A DNA stretch of 64,000 nt from Paraescarpia echinospica (lineage: Eukaryota; Annelida; Polychaeta; Sabellida; Siboglinidae). A model generated the notes under the pieces. The model saw only the letters and a program-made list of their open reading frames with translations. It was not told the origin of the DNA and did not search any database. The stretch covers positions 72,441,579 to 72,505,578 of the forward strand of contig CM034533.1 in NCBI GenBank assembly GCA_020002185.1, read 5' to 3'. The first letter of the stretch is position 1. Each line of letters opens with the position of its first letter. The position numbers were made by a program, and so were the translations under genes. Below, one piece after another: positions 38,004 to 50,015 of the stretch.

Positions 38004-41000
38004 CTTACTTAGACTTAGTTCCTCCTGTTCCTTTCGGGACATCGGGCGACGAGCTTTCTCCATCTACTACGGTCTTTCGCAATTTCTTTGGCCTCATTCC
38101 AGGTGATTTCCATCTCTGCCAGATCTTCTTTAAACGTCTTGCGCCAGGTCTTAGTCGGCCTTCCTCTCCTTCTATTTCCACCTTCAGGCACCCATTCCAT
38201 TGCTACATGTGCTGTTCTCTCTCTTGGTAGGCGTAGGATATGTCCCGCTAGTCTTCGTCGTCGAGACTTAACTATGTGATGCAGGCTGTCCAGACCTGCC
38301 CTCCTCATCACTTCTTCATTTGTGGTGTGTTCTCTCCACGATATGCCCAGTATGAACCGGAGACATCGTCGATGAAATACGTCTAGTTTTTTTGATATCC
38401 TCGCCGTATTCTTCCACGTTTCACAGGCATATATCGCTGTTGGTATTACGATTGACATGTAAAGACGTAGTTTTATGTCCTTTCTGATGGTGTTACTGGA
38501 CCATATTGGACGTAGTCTTTGGAACACTGCTGATGCCTTGCCTATCCTCGCTCGTACATCTACTTCCGCGTCGCCTTTCCTAGAGATGTAGCTTCCAAGG
38601 TAAGGGAAGTTCTCGACGCATTGCAACTCTTCCTGACCGATCACAATGTGGGGGTCAGATCCATCACCAGCTGACAATGTTTTTGTCTTCCCATAGCTGA
38701 TTCGTAATCCGACCATCTCTCCATTTTTGTTTAAATTATTGGTCATCTCTTGTAGGATCTCCAGCGTGTGGCTGAGCAGTGCAATATCATCGGCAAAGTC
38801 AAGGTCTGTCAACCTATTATTTATCCATTTAACACCAAAGTTCGGATCTTTCATCGTTTTCCTCATGATGAAGTCGATAACAACAACAAAGAGGAAAGGG
38901 GACAGGATGCAACCTTGACGTACACCTGTCTCTATATTGAACATGTCTGTGTAGCCATCGTTGGTCTTGATGCAGCAGTTGGTGTTTCGGTATAGCGATT
39001 TGAAAATGTCTATATATTTGCTTGGTATGCCGTATAGCTTCAGGATTTGCCACAGCGAATTCCTGTGGACACTGTCGAAAGCCTTCTTAAAGTCAATGAA
39101 ATTGACTAAAAGAGGTATCTGGAACTCTCTGCTTTGTTCGATGATGTTTCGCAATGTGAAGATCTGCTCACAGCATGACCTTCCTCTTCGAAAACCAGCT
39201 TGTTCCTCCCGGAGGTGTTGGTCAACTGCTGTCTTCAGCCGGTTTAGGATCACACTGCAGAACACTTTTCCAGGTACTGACATCAATGTTATTCCTCGCC
39301 AGTTATTGCAATCGCTCAGGCACCCCTTCTTTGGTAACGTCACGATCACTCCTCGTCTCCAATCATCAGGAACTTCCTCCTCAGACCAGATCAGATTGAA
39401 CAAGTAGGTTAACTCGTCTACAACCCCGTCCTTGCCATGTTTCAATAGTTCGGCCGATACTTCATCAAGGCCCGCTGCCTTGTTGTTCTTGAGGCTATCG
39501 ATGGCTTTGGAAACTTCTGCCCTGGTGATGTCATTGGTGATGACATCAAGCTCTTTTATGTTTGGTTCCTGTTCGAAGTTGAAGAGTGTGGTTGGTGTTG
39601 GTTGATTTAGTACTTCTCGGAAGTGTTCAATCCACCTCGTGTCTTGTTCCTCGTTTGTTAGAAGCACTCTGCCATCTTTGTCTTTTATTGGTATGTTGGA
39701 ATTGCTTTTCGCGGTAGTTAGCTCTCTCACAATCCTATACAGCGTTTTCGAGTCATTCCGTTCTGCTGCTGTTTGTGCTTCTTTACCTTTCTCTTCTAAC
39801 CATTTCCTCTTATCTGTCCTACAGCTCTTTTTTACTTCTTTGTCCAGTTTCCTGTATTCCTCATCTGATGATCTCCATTGTTGGATGTTTCTAGCTGCTT
39901 GATCTCTTCTGATCTTTGTATCCTTCCTTTTATCAAACAGTTTCCACGAGTCTCCAGTAATCCACTGTTCTCTGTTGGACCCTCTTCTCCTTCCTAACAC
40001 TACATTCGCGCTCTCCTTTACGGCTTGAAGGAATAGCTGCCATTGCTCTTCTAAGTCGGTTGAGTGTTGTAGCGCTTGGAATCTGTTCTTAGTTTCTTCG
40101 TAGAATTGTTTTGATGTGTCTGTGTTCTTTAAGTTATCTGTCGCATATGGCCTGACCGTCTTCACCGTCTTGACTCTCTTTAACCTCAAACGGATTTTAC
40201 CAATCACAAGGTTGTGGTCAGAACCAACATCTGCCCCTCTGTAGGTTCGGACGTCCTGTAGAGATGTACGCCATCTACTACTAATGCAGATGTAATCAAT
40301 CTCATTCGATGTATTGCCATCTGGTGAGATCCAGGTTTTCTTGTGAATGCGTTTATGTTTGAAGAAGGTATTGCCAATGCTGATACCACTGGCGGTGCTC
40401 ATCGAGAGCAATCGTTCACCGTTATCATTCGTATTTCCAGCTGAACCGTGAGGTCCAACCGTAGTATACATTTCTCTTCTGTCTCCATCCAGCTTCGCGT
40501 TAAAGTCTCCTACCACCACTTTTATGTCAAAGCTTGGTATCTCATCCAGCACGTTCTGGAGTTGGTCGTAAAAGTTGTCCTTTTCCTCGTCTGTGGCGAC
40601 TTCGGTTGGGGCATATACTTGCACTACGGTGACTTTGACATGTCGGGTGTTGAACCTCGCTGTGATTATGCGTTCACTAACTGGCTTCCACCCTATCAGT
40701 GCTTTTGTAGTATCCTTGTTCAGGATGATGCCAACTCCATGAACGTGGTGATCTTCGTTTCCGGAGTAGAGTACAGTTTTATCTCCGCTGTTGAAGCATC
40801 CTTGTCCTGTCCATCTCATCTCGCTTACACCTAGAATATCTAGATGGTAAGCCTTCATTTCCTTCAGCACTTGCTCCATCCGCCCGCTCTGAAAGAGCGT
40901 TCGAACGTTCCATGTGCCTACTCTAGTGTTAGTTTTGGCGTTAAAGATATGGTTCATCGGGGGTCGAGCTTCCTGACGGCTTTCACTCAACCCTGTCATA

Positions 41001-41211
41001 GATACATCTGTAGGTGTAGATACATCTGTAGATGCAGATGCATCCACATTTATGGATGTGCCTTCTCTTCTTCCCCTAGAAAGTGTACCGGAATGGCTTC
41101 TTCTCGTCGTTTCTGTAGTAGGATTTGTTTTTACGGGGTAGGGTTACTGACCCTACGCCCAACCCTCCTCCTTTTTCAACCTGGCTTGGGACAGGCTATG
41201 GCGGAGTTGGT
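38004..41211 (-). mobile_element. Full-length RTE-clade LINE
   Basis: A 3.2-kb element with a perfect 9-bp target-site duplication (37995-38003 and 41212-41220). It has a short 5' UTR containing the GGGTCAGTAACCCTACCCC stem-like motif (around 41140), one long ORF and a very short 3' end with TAAG-type repeats (ACTTACTT on the + strand at 38003-38010). All hallmarks of a young RTE insertion are present. It interrupts another LINE's RT between motif B and motif C. Confidence 0.92.
38015..41047 (-). CDS. RTE endonuclease-reverse transcriptase, 1010 aa, intact
   Basis: A single uninterrupted ORF. The N-terminal AP-like endonuclease has GTWNVRTLFQSGRM (near residue 43), LGVSEMRWTGQG, VVVGDFNAK (near 180) and VGSDHNLV (near 277). 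The reverse transcriptase has NNKAAGLDEVSAELLK, WRRGVIVTLPKKG, FIDFKKAFDSVH (motif A), ETGVRQGCILSPFLF (motif B, near 708) and LDFADDIALL (motif C, near 750). The C-terminal region has LGSYISRKGDAEVDV, FHRRCLRFILGISWREH and GGNRRRGRPTKTW. RTE elements encode one such protein that nicks DNA and reverse-transcribes their RNA at the nick. All catalytic motifs are intact, so activity is plausible. Confidence 0.97.
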   Translation of the reverse strand: MDASASTDVSTPTDVSMTGLSESRQEARPPMNHIFNAKTNTRVGTWNVRTLFQSGRMEQVLKEMKAYHLDILGVSEMRWTGQGCFNSGDKTVLYSGNEDHHVHGVGIILNKDTTKALIGWKPVSERIITARFNTRHVKVTVVQVYAPTEVATDEEKDNFYDQLQNVLDEIPSFDIKVVVGDFNAKLDGDRREMYTTVGPHGSAGNTNDNGERLLSMSTASGISIGNTFFKHKRIHKKTWISPDGNTSNEIDYICISSRWRTSLQDVRTYRGADVGSDHNLVIGKIRLRLKRVKTVKTVRPYATDNLKNTDTSKQFYEETKNRFQALQHSTDLEEQWQLFLQAVKESANVVLGRRRGSNREQWITGDSWKLFDKRKDTKIRRDQAARNIQQWRSSDEEYRKLDKEVKKSCRTDKRKWLEEKGKEAQTAAERNDSKTLYRIVRELTTAKSNSNIPIKDKDGRVLLTNEEQDTRWIEHFREVLNQPTPTTLFNFEQEPNIKELDVITNDITRAEVSKAIDSLKNNKAAGLDEVSAELLKHGKDGVVDELTYLFNLIWSEEEVPDDWRRGVIVTLPKKGCLSDCNNWRGITLMSVPGKVFCSVILNRLKTAVDQHLREEQAGFRRGRSCCEQIFTLRNIIEQSREFQIPLLVNFIDFKKAFDSVHRNSLWQILKLYGIPSKYIDIFKSLYRNTNCCIKTNDGYTDMFNIETGVRQGCILSPFLFVVVIDFIMRKTMKDPNFGVKWINNRLTDLDFADDIALLSHTLEILQEMTNNLNKNGEMVGLRISYGKTKTLSAGDGSDPHIVIGQEELQCVENFPYLGSYISRKGDAEVDVRARIGKASAVFQRLRPIWSSNTIRKDIKLRLYMSIVIPTAIYACETWKNTARISKKLDVFHRRCLRFILGISWREHTTNEEVMRRAGLDSLHHIVKSRRRRLAGHILRLPRERTAHVAMEWVPEGGNRRRGRPTKTWRKTFKEDLAEMEITWNEAKEIAKDRSRWRKLVARCPERNRRN

Positions 41212-41220
41212 TTTATGAGA
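41212..41220. repeat. Target-site duplication of RTE (right copy)
   Basis: TTTATGAGA, identical to 37995-38003. Confidence 0.88.
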
Positions 41221-43545
41221 AATCGTTAATATATATAAGAAACAATAGTGGTCCGAGTACTGAGCCTTGAGGAACACCAATGGTTGCTGATAAAATGTCT
41301 GACTTTGTATCTTCTATTTCAATATATTGTTTTCTATTATGTAAATAATTTTTAAATAATTGTAGTGTTCAACCTTTTAGGCCGTAGTATTTGAATTTAG
41401 AATATTATGATCAATAGTGTCAAATGCCTTAGACAAGTCGAGAAATACACTAATAGGTACGTCATTTGTATCGATTTGAGTTTCTATTCTATCAATTAGC
41501 AGTGCAGCATATTCAGTAGAATGTTTCGGTCTGAAGCCATACTGATTATCAAAAATAAATTTTAAGTTGTTAAAGTATTATGATAATTGTGTAAAAATTA
41601 TCTTCTCAAGTACTTTTGATATAGAAGGAAGAAGAGAGATAGGCCTATAATTTTCAAATAATGATGGGTTGTCTTTTTTAAATATTGGAATAACTTTAGC
41701 AATGTTGAGTTTGTCAGGGAACATTCCGGTGTGTAATACCTGTACTTGGTTTCTAGAATCATTAATGATTTGATAATAACTGATTCAATTATATCTTTTA
41801 CAATTTTGAAGATATACCATCAAATCCATAGCTGTTTTTAGTGGGAAGATTTTGTATAACTTTCTTTACAGTATCTTCATCTACATTTTCAAAAGTAAAA
41901 GTAGAATTTATTTGTTTATTTAAAAAAGAACTAGGTTTTGTTACTTGCATATTTAATATATTTTGCTATAGAGTGACCTATATTTATAAAATATTTATTA
42001 AATTTGTTTGCAATATCTTTTTATCTGTTAGTTTGATACCGTTGTAAAGAATACTGGTAATTTATTCTGTGTAGGTTTTTTTGAGAGAAATTCATTAATA
42101 ATTTTCCAGTGTTTCTTACATCGTTTCAAAATAGATTAAAACTGTGTTCAAAATACATTTGTTTTGCTTCACGAATCTTTTTCTTTAATTTCGTATTATA
42201 CGTTTTGAGATTAATGTTAATAATTTTGTAATTTAGCGAATTTGGGTTTCTTAATTTTAATTGTTTATATAGTTTGTCTCGATACTGAATTGATTTAGGT
42301 AGTCCTTGAGTAATCCATGTTGATTTTTATGTTTATATTTATTAAATTTAACTAATTTGGTAGGCGTATGCTTTTTTGTTGCCTGTGAAATTTCTTCTTA
42401 TATTATCTCGTAATTACGATTTGTATAGGTGTTCAGATTTCTATTTAGTTTTTTATAAATTGCATCTGAATTTATTTCATGTTTAACCTTGTACACAGCT
42501 TCTTCATTTGATATGTTTATTTTTACATATCTCGGGGAAGGTTCTAGAATGAGTAAAATGTCAATAATCACGAAATACGGTTGATGGTCAGAGAAACGTT
42601 TGGTTAGAATACCAGCAGTACTATCTAATATAAATTTATTTAGTTTACAGAAACAATTATCTATTAAAGTCCCATTTGTTCTAGCGAACCTGGTAGGAAG
42701 AATAATCTGATGATAAAGGCTGTGTGATATTAAGGTATCAAAATAATTACTATATGTATCATTTTTATTTAATTTAATTTAATATATTAAAATCCCCTGC
42801 GTTAATAAGATTAGTTTTACCATTATTTTCTAATGCTAATATAGTCAATGAGAATTCATTTATAAATGCATTTATGTTGTCATTATTTGATCTTGGAGGT
42901 CTATATATGTTTCCTATAGTTGATTGATGATGTATTGTTCATGCAACATAAATAGTCTGGGGGGACATCTTAATGTTGCAATCAGTCCCCCCAAAGTTTC
43001 CTCCATCCTGTGCGGTCTTCCTATAGTTATGTTGTTAGATTGGCTGCCACCATTTATTTGGACTACCAGGGGGTACTAATCCTTCCCAGTTTTCAAACAT
43101 GTTAATATTTAATTTGTCTTCTGATCTATGTGTGTTGTCAACATATATTATTAGCCCTCCTTTGTCGCTACAGTGTTTGCCCTGTGCTAAACAAGTGTAG
43201 CCATGTAAAGAAAATTGGGACATCCTTCCATGTTTCTTGTAAACATATAACTCCAAATTTAAAATGACTACTGCTTACCGGTAGTTCTTCTACAAAAGCC
43301 TCTAAATTCTAATTAATTAAATTTTGCATTTATCGATTGTATATTAGTGCATAACATACTAAAGCATTTAGTATTATTCTGAACTAATTTGGTAAACGTA
43401 TCAAAGTCGTCATAAGATGAGTGACATATTATTTGAGATTCATTATTTTCAGTATCATTTATATTTAGAACATTTATTAAATAATTGTTATGAATACCTC
43501 CTAAATAGGAGAGAGATGTTTCGTCAAATGCCATGATTTACTTGT
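41221..43545 (-). pseudogene. Host LINE (ORF2 N-terminus to RT motif B)
   Basis: From 43534: MAFDETSLSYLGGI, FSMLCTNIQSINAKF, then degraded endonuclease (GLIIYVDNTHRSEDKLNINM, IGNIYRPPRSNNDNINAF, NAGDFNILNL, TRFARTNGTLIDNCF, FSDHQPYF), a long Lys-rich linker, and RT with FLDLSKAFDTIDHNIL and GVPQGSVLGPLLFLIYINDF. Many stops and frameshifts show an old copy. It is the target of the RTE insertion. Jockey superfamily. Confidence 0.85.
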
Positions 43546-44068
43546 GAGTGTTTTCTTTGAAATGTACTCTGTGTGTAAGTTGATTCATGCTCTACTTCAA
43601 GATATTGTGATTGATTGTGATTCGGTTTATCTTTGACATAGTGGGGTAAGACCACATTTAAATTTTATATAGGCGGCAATTAAAATTAAATTTTACCTCC
43701 ATTGACACAAGTACTGTGGAAAACTCGTGAAATTCTCACATCTCATTTTTCAGAAAAATCCACCCAAACCTGACACCCCTCAATTTCGCCCCAATCTGGT
43801 GACGGATTTTGAAATATTGGTGCGTGCTGCAAAATAGCCACTGCGAATACGCGAGCGACTAGCGTATGTTTATTGCTATCTCATGAAAGAACTAATGCAG
43901 TAGTACATTCAGTATTCACTGGACTGACATGTCCCATGTCAAAGTGCTCGAAAAAATTCACACATCACTCCAAAACGGTATTTTCAAGGGCACTCTTTCG
44001 GTGGGTAATGGCAGACGAATCCTTAGTCATTTGTTAATGGTATGGTGTGGTGTGTGTAAATGTGTGCG
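43546..44068 (-). other. Possible 5' UTR of host LINE
   Basis: A higher-GC, non-repetitive stretch directly upstream of the host LINE start on its strand. It shows no coding frame. Assignment as 5' UTR is by position only. Confidence 0.3.
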
Positions 44069-44689
44069 TAAGCTGAGATAGACTTCTTGTGGTTTTGTAT
44101 GAGAACAAATAAAAACAATTTGGTTGCCATCCTGGATACAAGATGGCCCTTTTCTTTTCTGATAATGGGTCATTTCTAATTCTTCTTCACGCGTCTGCGT
44201 TTATTATATACAATTATGTCTATATATACGAAAGTTGCAAATATTTGGTGAAGTCAACACAGTCTAATGATGAAACTGTTTGTGAACCAGTAGTCTTGGG
44301 TGCACATGCACCTACAGACTACACAACATGGTTGGCTGAACATACATTGTAGCTGGTGGCAGGTCATTCTGCAGTTGTAGTCCAGGTATACTGGGCCAGT
44401 AAATATCTAGTGTCAATGGTATAATTACTTTATGCTGACGTTGATATTCCACAAAGTATCTGTGAAGGACTTACATGAATGGTTTCCATGGATCTATTGT
44501 GGAATGTTGCTTTGTATTCTAGTTGGTTAGTGGTTTAACCAAGTCACCAAAGTGTGATTATACTGATCGCATATAATAATAATATTAATATCTCCTCTGT
44601 CATTTGCCAATTTTAATGTATTACTTTCATATTTATTATTCAAGTGCACGAGCACCCAGGTATGATGTATTATTGATTAGTCATATTCA
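44069..44689 (+). repeat. ~620-bp dispersed repeat, copy B
   Basis: Reverse-complement match of 7975-8602. It ends at GATTAGTCATATTCAT, immediately before the LINE copy 4 ORF, so it may be the LINE promoter/5' UTR. Confidence 0.85.
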
Positions 44690-46925
44690 TCCATATGCAG
44701 GGGGGACTCACAGAGAAGCCTGGAACTGGAGGCATAGATAAAGACAGCACAAATAAATCAGCAAAGAACAGTCTGGAAAACTCTTCTGAAGCTGGATATA
44801 AATGTGTTTGTTTAAATGCAAGGAGTATAGTAAACAAAAGAAATGAACTAAACATCATGGTAGATGATATTGACCCTTACATAATAGGTATAACCGAATC
44901 CTGGATCACCACTGATGCATCAGATGCCGAATTCGGACTGACAGGATATGTAATGTTTAGGAAAGATAGAATAGGAAGAAAGGGAGGTGGAGTTATTTTA
45001 TATATTAAAGAATCTATCCAGGCTTATGAAATAAAATTAGAAAGAGAAGCAGACTGCGAAGAAGCTGTTTGGTGTAACATAGTTACAGGAAACTCAACGT
45101 TAACAGTTGGGTTAGTTTATTGAAGTCCAAACATAAGCATAGAAGAGAATAAAAAATACAAAATGCTACAAGGGAAGTGAGCAACCGGAACTGAATTATT
45201 ATGGGGGATTTTAACCACAGGCATATACAATGGAAATCTCTACAGAGTATGGGGAGTGAGGACCACAAGTTTTTAGTTTTAGTACAAGATAGTTTCCTTT
45301 CTCAACATGTGCTAGAGCCAACCAGGGGTGAGAATGTGTTGGACATAGTTTTGTCCTCACAGAATGAATTAGTTGACGATGTCAAGATATGTGAGCCACT
45401 GGGGAATAGTGATCACAACCAGATACATTTTACCATCAAAGTAAAATCAGAAAGGAATAGTAAAAACCAGTATAGGAGAAATTTCCACAAAGGAAGCTAT
45501 AAGGACATGAGAAAATATTTAGCGAAGATAGATTGGAATAACACACTGAAGAATAAGACAGCAACAGAATGCTGGAATGTATTAAAAAGTGAAATTAAGT
45601 GCATAGTCGACAAATTTGTATCCTTCAAAAAACAAGGGAAATGGTCCAAAAAGAAACACTTATCGAAAGAAGCCATTAGAAAAAGTAAGTATAAACAAAT
45701 TATGTGGAAGTCATAAACAATTATAGATGTACTGGAAATGATGAAGACTACAACAGTTATAAAGAAGCACTTAACCAAGCTACAGCTGAAATTAGAAATT
45801 CAAAGAGAAGCTATGAACAACAATTAGCTAGTAATATAAAACATGACAGCAAGAGTTTTTATGCGTATGTTCGAAGCAAACAGAAAGTTCAATATAAGGT
45901 CGGTCCTCTAGAAGATAGTGCTGGAAATATAATATCAGAGGCATTCTTAATGGCAGAAGACCTGAATGAGTACTTTAGTTCAGTGTTTACCAGGGAAGAT
46001 ATTAGTTTACTGCCAGTACCAGAGGCTAAGTTCAAGGGGACAGATTCAGACTATTTAGGACAGTTAATTGTAACCCCGGAAATGGTAGCAAAGAAAATAA
46101 GGGCTATGAAGGATAATAAATCACCTGGAGTGGATGGGATTCCACCCAAACTACTATTGGAAATTATAGAACAAATTAGCATACCGCTTGCAACAGTTTT
46201 CAATTTGTCATTAGAAGAGGGAATGGTTCCTTTAGAATGGAAAGAGGCAAACATTATACTGTTATTTAAAAAAGGTTCGAGAAACAAGTCGGAGAACTAT
46301 AGACCAGTGAGTTTAACATCAGTGATTTGCAAATTATTAGAACGACTAATTAAAGATCACATGGTGGATTTTTTGGTTAAACATAACTTGATAAACCCAT
46401 CTCAACATGGGTTTATAAAAGTGAGGTCATGCTTAACAAATATGTTATGTTTTTTGGAAGACATCACTAAGTGGGTAGATATGGGATCACCAGTAGATAT
46501 TGTCTACTCAGATTTTCAAAAAGCTTTGGACAAAGTACCACATCAAAGATTACTGCTTAAACTAAAGGAATTGCAGCTTCAAAGGGAAATCAAATCCTAG
46601 GATTAATTAGGCAAAATATAACGTATAAGGAAACAGAACTAATAATACTGCTGTACAAAACAATAGTGATGCCTCATTTAGAATATTGTATACAAGCATG
46701 GAGGCCATATCGCAAGAAGGACATAGATATGCTAGAAAGAGTACACAGGAGAGCAACTAAAATGATACCAAAACCGAGGGATCTTAGTTATGAAATTCGC
46801 CTAAAAGAATGTGGTTTAACAACACTAGAGACCAGGAGATTGAGAGGAGATCAGATAGAAGTGTTTAAAATAATAAATTGTTATGAAAATATTGATAGAA
46901 ATATTTTTTTTCAGTGCAGACTGAA
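44690..46925 (+). pseudogene. CR1-like LINE copy 4 with internal deletion
   Basis: The most complete copy of this family. Endonuclease: CLNARSIVNKRNELN, IGITESWITT, RKGGGVILYIKES, VGLVY then TGA, MGDFNHRHIQWKSL, SDHNQIHFTIK. The linker is KSKRSYEQQLASNIKHDSKS-like. RT: NKSPGVDGIPPKLLLEI, WKEANIILLFKKGSRNKSEN, YRPVSLTSVICKLLERLIK, YSDFQKALDKVPHQRLLLKL. At 46564 the sequence jumps from LLLKLK to ELQLQRE, frame-shifted from GIAASKGNQ of the intact copies. The palm, including the catalytic motif, is therefore deleted. The C-terminal part (YCIQAWRPYRKKDIDMLERV) follows and ends abruptly near 46925. Confidence 0.92.
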
Positions 46926-47550
46926 ACTATGGTGAATGGTGGAAAAGAGACACTGAAGCTTAAAATGTAGACCAATATTTAGGCCTAGTTATAATATATA
47001 ACAGGTGATATTGATGTGGGCTTGGTTTTTGCACAACTTATTTAACAAGGTTCACATCCAAAGCAACACGCTAAAGATGGATTGTGGACTAGGAAGCTTT
47101 AGACTTATCGAGATGCCAATGATTTTCTGATTCTGCCCCCTTGAACTTAGCCTCTGGTATTGGCAGTGAACTAAAATCTTCCCTGGTAAACACCTGATGA
47201 TGTAATTATGAATCTGATGATGCAACTATGAATCTGATGATGCAACTATGAACGCTACAATAACACACAAAGTCAATACCTTAAGTTAGGTAACTGCATG
47301 GACCATTAAGATGCTGTGTGACTGTGCATGAGGCTGCCAGTTTAGACTTGCTCAAGGCTGGCCCTGCAGACATGTTTGTGCAAGCTACTAGAGTCAGAGA
47401 ATGGCAGTAGTATTGTTAGCTTTGTAAGACAATAGTTAGCATCTGTGTGCATGTCCAGGCTCCACATTGATTGGCAGTTGGTCCCCTGGGAGCAAGGACT
47501 CACTCCCTAGTCTGCTCAGTTTGGAGGTCCAGGTTCTCTCTCCTCAGTGA
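46926..47550. other. Spacer
   Basis: Three ~19-bp repeats of TGATGATGCAACTATGAATC type lie near 47196-47252. Otherwise nothing is recognised. Confidence 0.5.
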
Positions 47551-47831
47551 TTCTTGGACACTGATATTTTATGTAGCAGGATTCTTCTTCCAATTGACCA
47601 GTTGTCTCTTGTACTTATTTATGTATTATTATATTTTATATATATATGTAAATGGAAAAACTATATTTATTTATATATATATATATGTAAATGGAAAAAC
47701 TATTTATTTATTTTATATATATATATATATATATAAAATATAATAATACATAAATAGATAAATAAGTACAAGAGGCAACTGGTCAATTGGAAGAAGAATC
47801 CTGCTACATAAAATATCAGTGTCCAAGAATA
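47551..47831. repeat. Near-perfect ~100-bp inverted repeat
   Basis: TTCTTGGACACTGATATTTT... at the left is the reverse complement of ...AAAATATCAGTGTCCAAGAA at the right. Arms of about 95-100 bp are almost identical apart from a few changes. The loop is (TA)n-rich and has two copies of TATATGTAAATGGAAAAACT. Confidence 0.93.
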
Positions 47832-47892
47832 TATATATATATATAGTATATATATATATATATAGTATATATATATATATATATATACATTA
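47832..47892. repeat. (TA)n with ATAGTATA interruptions
   Basis: A dinucleotide run adjoining the inverted repeat. Confidence 0.9.
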
Positions 47893-48000
47893 TATATAGG
47901 TCAGCTATGGAAATAAGATGATTGCCTTTGTGCATTTTCTTTCTAGTGCTCCTATTTTGTGGCGTACGGGTCTGTATACTCACTGTACGTGATGTGTTGT

Positions 48001-48246
48001 AAATAAAATACTACTACTACCACCACCACTACCATTACCATCACCACCACTACCGTTACCACCACTACTACCACCACCACTACCATTACCATCACCACCA
48101 CTACCGTTACCACCACTACTACCACCACCACTACCATTATCACCACCACTACCATTACCACCACCACTACCATTACCACCATCACTACCACCAAAACCAC
48201 TACCATTACCATTACCACCACTACCACCAAAACCACCACTACCACC
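48001..48246. repeat. (ACC/ACT)n trinucleotide microsatellite
   Basis: About 245 bp of ACC, ACT and ATT triplets with some higher-order repetition. The Val-rich minus-strand frame is an artefact. Confidence 0.95.
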
Positions 48247-48304
48247 AGTTTAGAGAATGAGATCTCAGCTCAGTGAGGCCACGACAATTTTTCTATTTCC
48301 ATTT

Positions 48305-48530
48305 TTTTCATTGTTTTTTTTTACTTCTCCCGGCATAGCAGATAGACCAACGGCTTGGTGATTCCAATGGCTTAGTGTCTCTCCTGAAAGACACAAGCAA
48401 TGTAGAGTTGCCAACGTTTTGACATGGTGGTCGATACCAGTACTGAACCACCGATCTGTTGGTACCTAGATTCGAACCCCGGTTCTCCATTTGAGAGTCC
48501 AGCGCACTTCCTGCTTGACCACTGTGCTCC
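48305..48530 (-). mobile_element. Second tRNA-derived SINE family
   Basis: On the minus strand: GGAGCACAGTGGTCAAGCAG (A-box region, 48530-48511), CGCTGGACTCTCAAATGGAG, then B box GGGGTTCGAATCTAGG. This is followed by an unrelated body ending in GGGAGAAGTAAAAAAAAACA, an A-rich tail. It differs from the SINE at 20966 in body and strand. Confidence 0.75.
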
Positions 48531-50015
48531 ACATGATTATATATAGATGGGTTAGTTATTTTGAAAACCAATTGTAAGTTTTTTGTAACACAATTTTTTG
48601 TAGATGTGCCAAAAAAGACATTTTAGCTGTAGAGTCTGGTCTCAAGAGTAACATAAAATCTGGGTATGGGAGGGTGGGTAGGGCATATGGTGGGTCAGGT
48701 TTTACAGGGAACAGGGCACATGACTGTACATAGAATTCAAGTGAAAGACAATATGTGAAAAAGTTGAATAATGTAGATATGGACACGCAAACCCAGATGA
48801 ACATCTATACAAAGCCTTTTAGCATCACATGGATAACTGTGACTGATATCAAAATGTCAAATCCTGTTCCCCAAACATGGGAAGAAATCACCTCGGCCCC
48901 TGCTCACAGGCCCACACATACTGTTTGTACAAATCGTGTACTCGTATTTAGTATGTAATTTGTACAACTCAAGCAGGATGAGTGGCGTGGAGAATCACAA
49001 CATGTTGTTCTCACTTTGCAGCAAATTGGACAGATTCTTGACATTCACTAATTCCCATGAACAAAACCCATATAGAAGTATATAGTGCTATGGTTACTCT
49101 GAAAACAAATACCACTGCTCATCTGGGAAGGTGTCATTAATAAAATAAGAAAGGACTGTTTATTGCCTAGCCACCATGAGTAGACACAATGTTTAGCTTC
49201 ATTGGTGGCCACATGTAGAATAATTCCATGTATCTCTGTTTTCAGCGTGATTGGAGACAACCTCCGTGTCACATCGATGGCAGTGAATACCTGTTCACCA
49301 TTCTCAAGTGTCCATCCATCAGCAAAGGTAATTGTTATCTTCTTTCGTGATAAATAAGTCAAATCATTGCTGCTGCAACTTTGCTAAGTACTGTAACATT
49401 CATGTTGTATATTGGCAGGACATGTGCTTCAAGGTGTGGCACTGTAAGAGGTTCATTATGAGACAACAAAATCTTGTTGAGACTGTTTCCTGTGCTCTTG
49501 CAACATATGCACACAGGCATAACGGCTAGTGATGTTCTTTCAGGCGATGCTCTCCCTGTGGTAGTTATGTAGTAAAACCTTTCAACTTTATTAACATGCC
49601 CTTATATATTACTGTTTCAGACCAGTCTAGTTATTATTGCATTGGCACGCAAGTGTCTTCAATCATGCATACCGTGTCTACATGCGTGACATTGTAGGCA
49701 AGACCTAGTTGAAACGTCTGGCTAGGTAACTAGTCATATTTTGGACTAAATAGAGTGGACATAAATTAAACAAAAGGTAATAACTATCAGCATTAAATGC
49801 CGAAATAACACTAACACTGCAACATATCCTGTCCTGACAGTCACATAAATACTACGGTCAGTCAGTTACATCAAATCAGATTGTTGGTATAAATTGTATT
49901 GGCATTATTGTAATACTAATATTAAGGTTTACCTAGTTACGTTAGTACATTTAGCCATGTTGCCTGTACTGTTTTCTGTTTTGGTATTTTTCTGCGTCCT
50001 TTTTCAATAAATGTG
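48531..50015. other. Spacer or ALIX intron
   Basis: No ALIX exon is recognised. The minus-strand frame 49048-49362 is open for 104 codons without recognisable similarity. Confidence 0.45.

Noticed and set aside
37749..38063. 104-codon minus frame ending at the RTE 3' end
   Set aside because: It is a mixture of the RTE tail read in another frame and LINE remnant, not a gene.
49048..49362. Minus-strand 104-codon frame / possible + strand exon 49246-49327
   Set aside because: The + strand has AG...GT borders, but its translation does not resemble ALIX; the minus frame has no recognisable family. Insufficient support.
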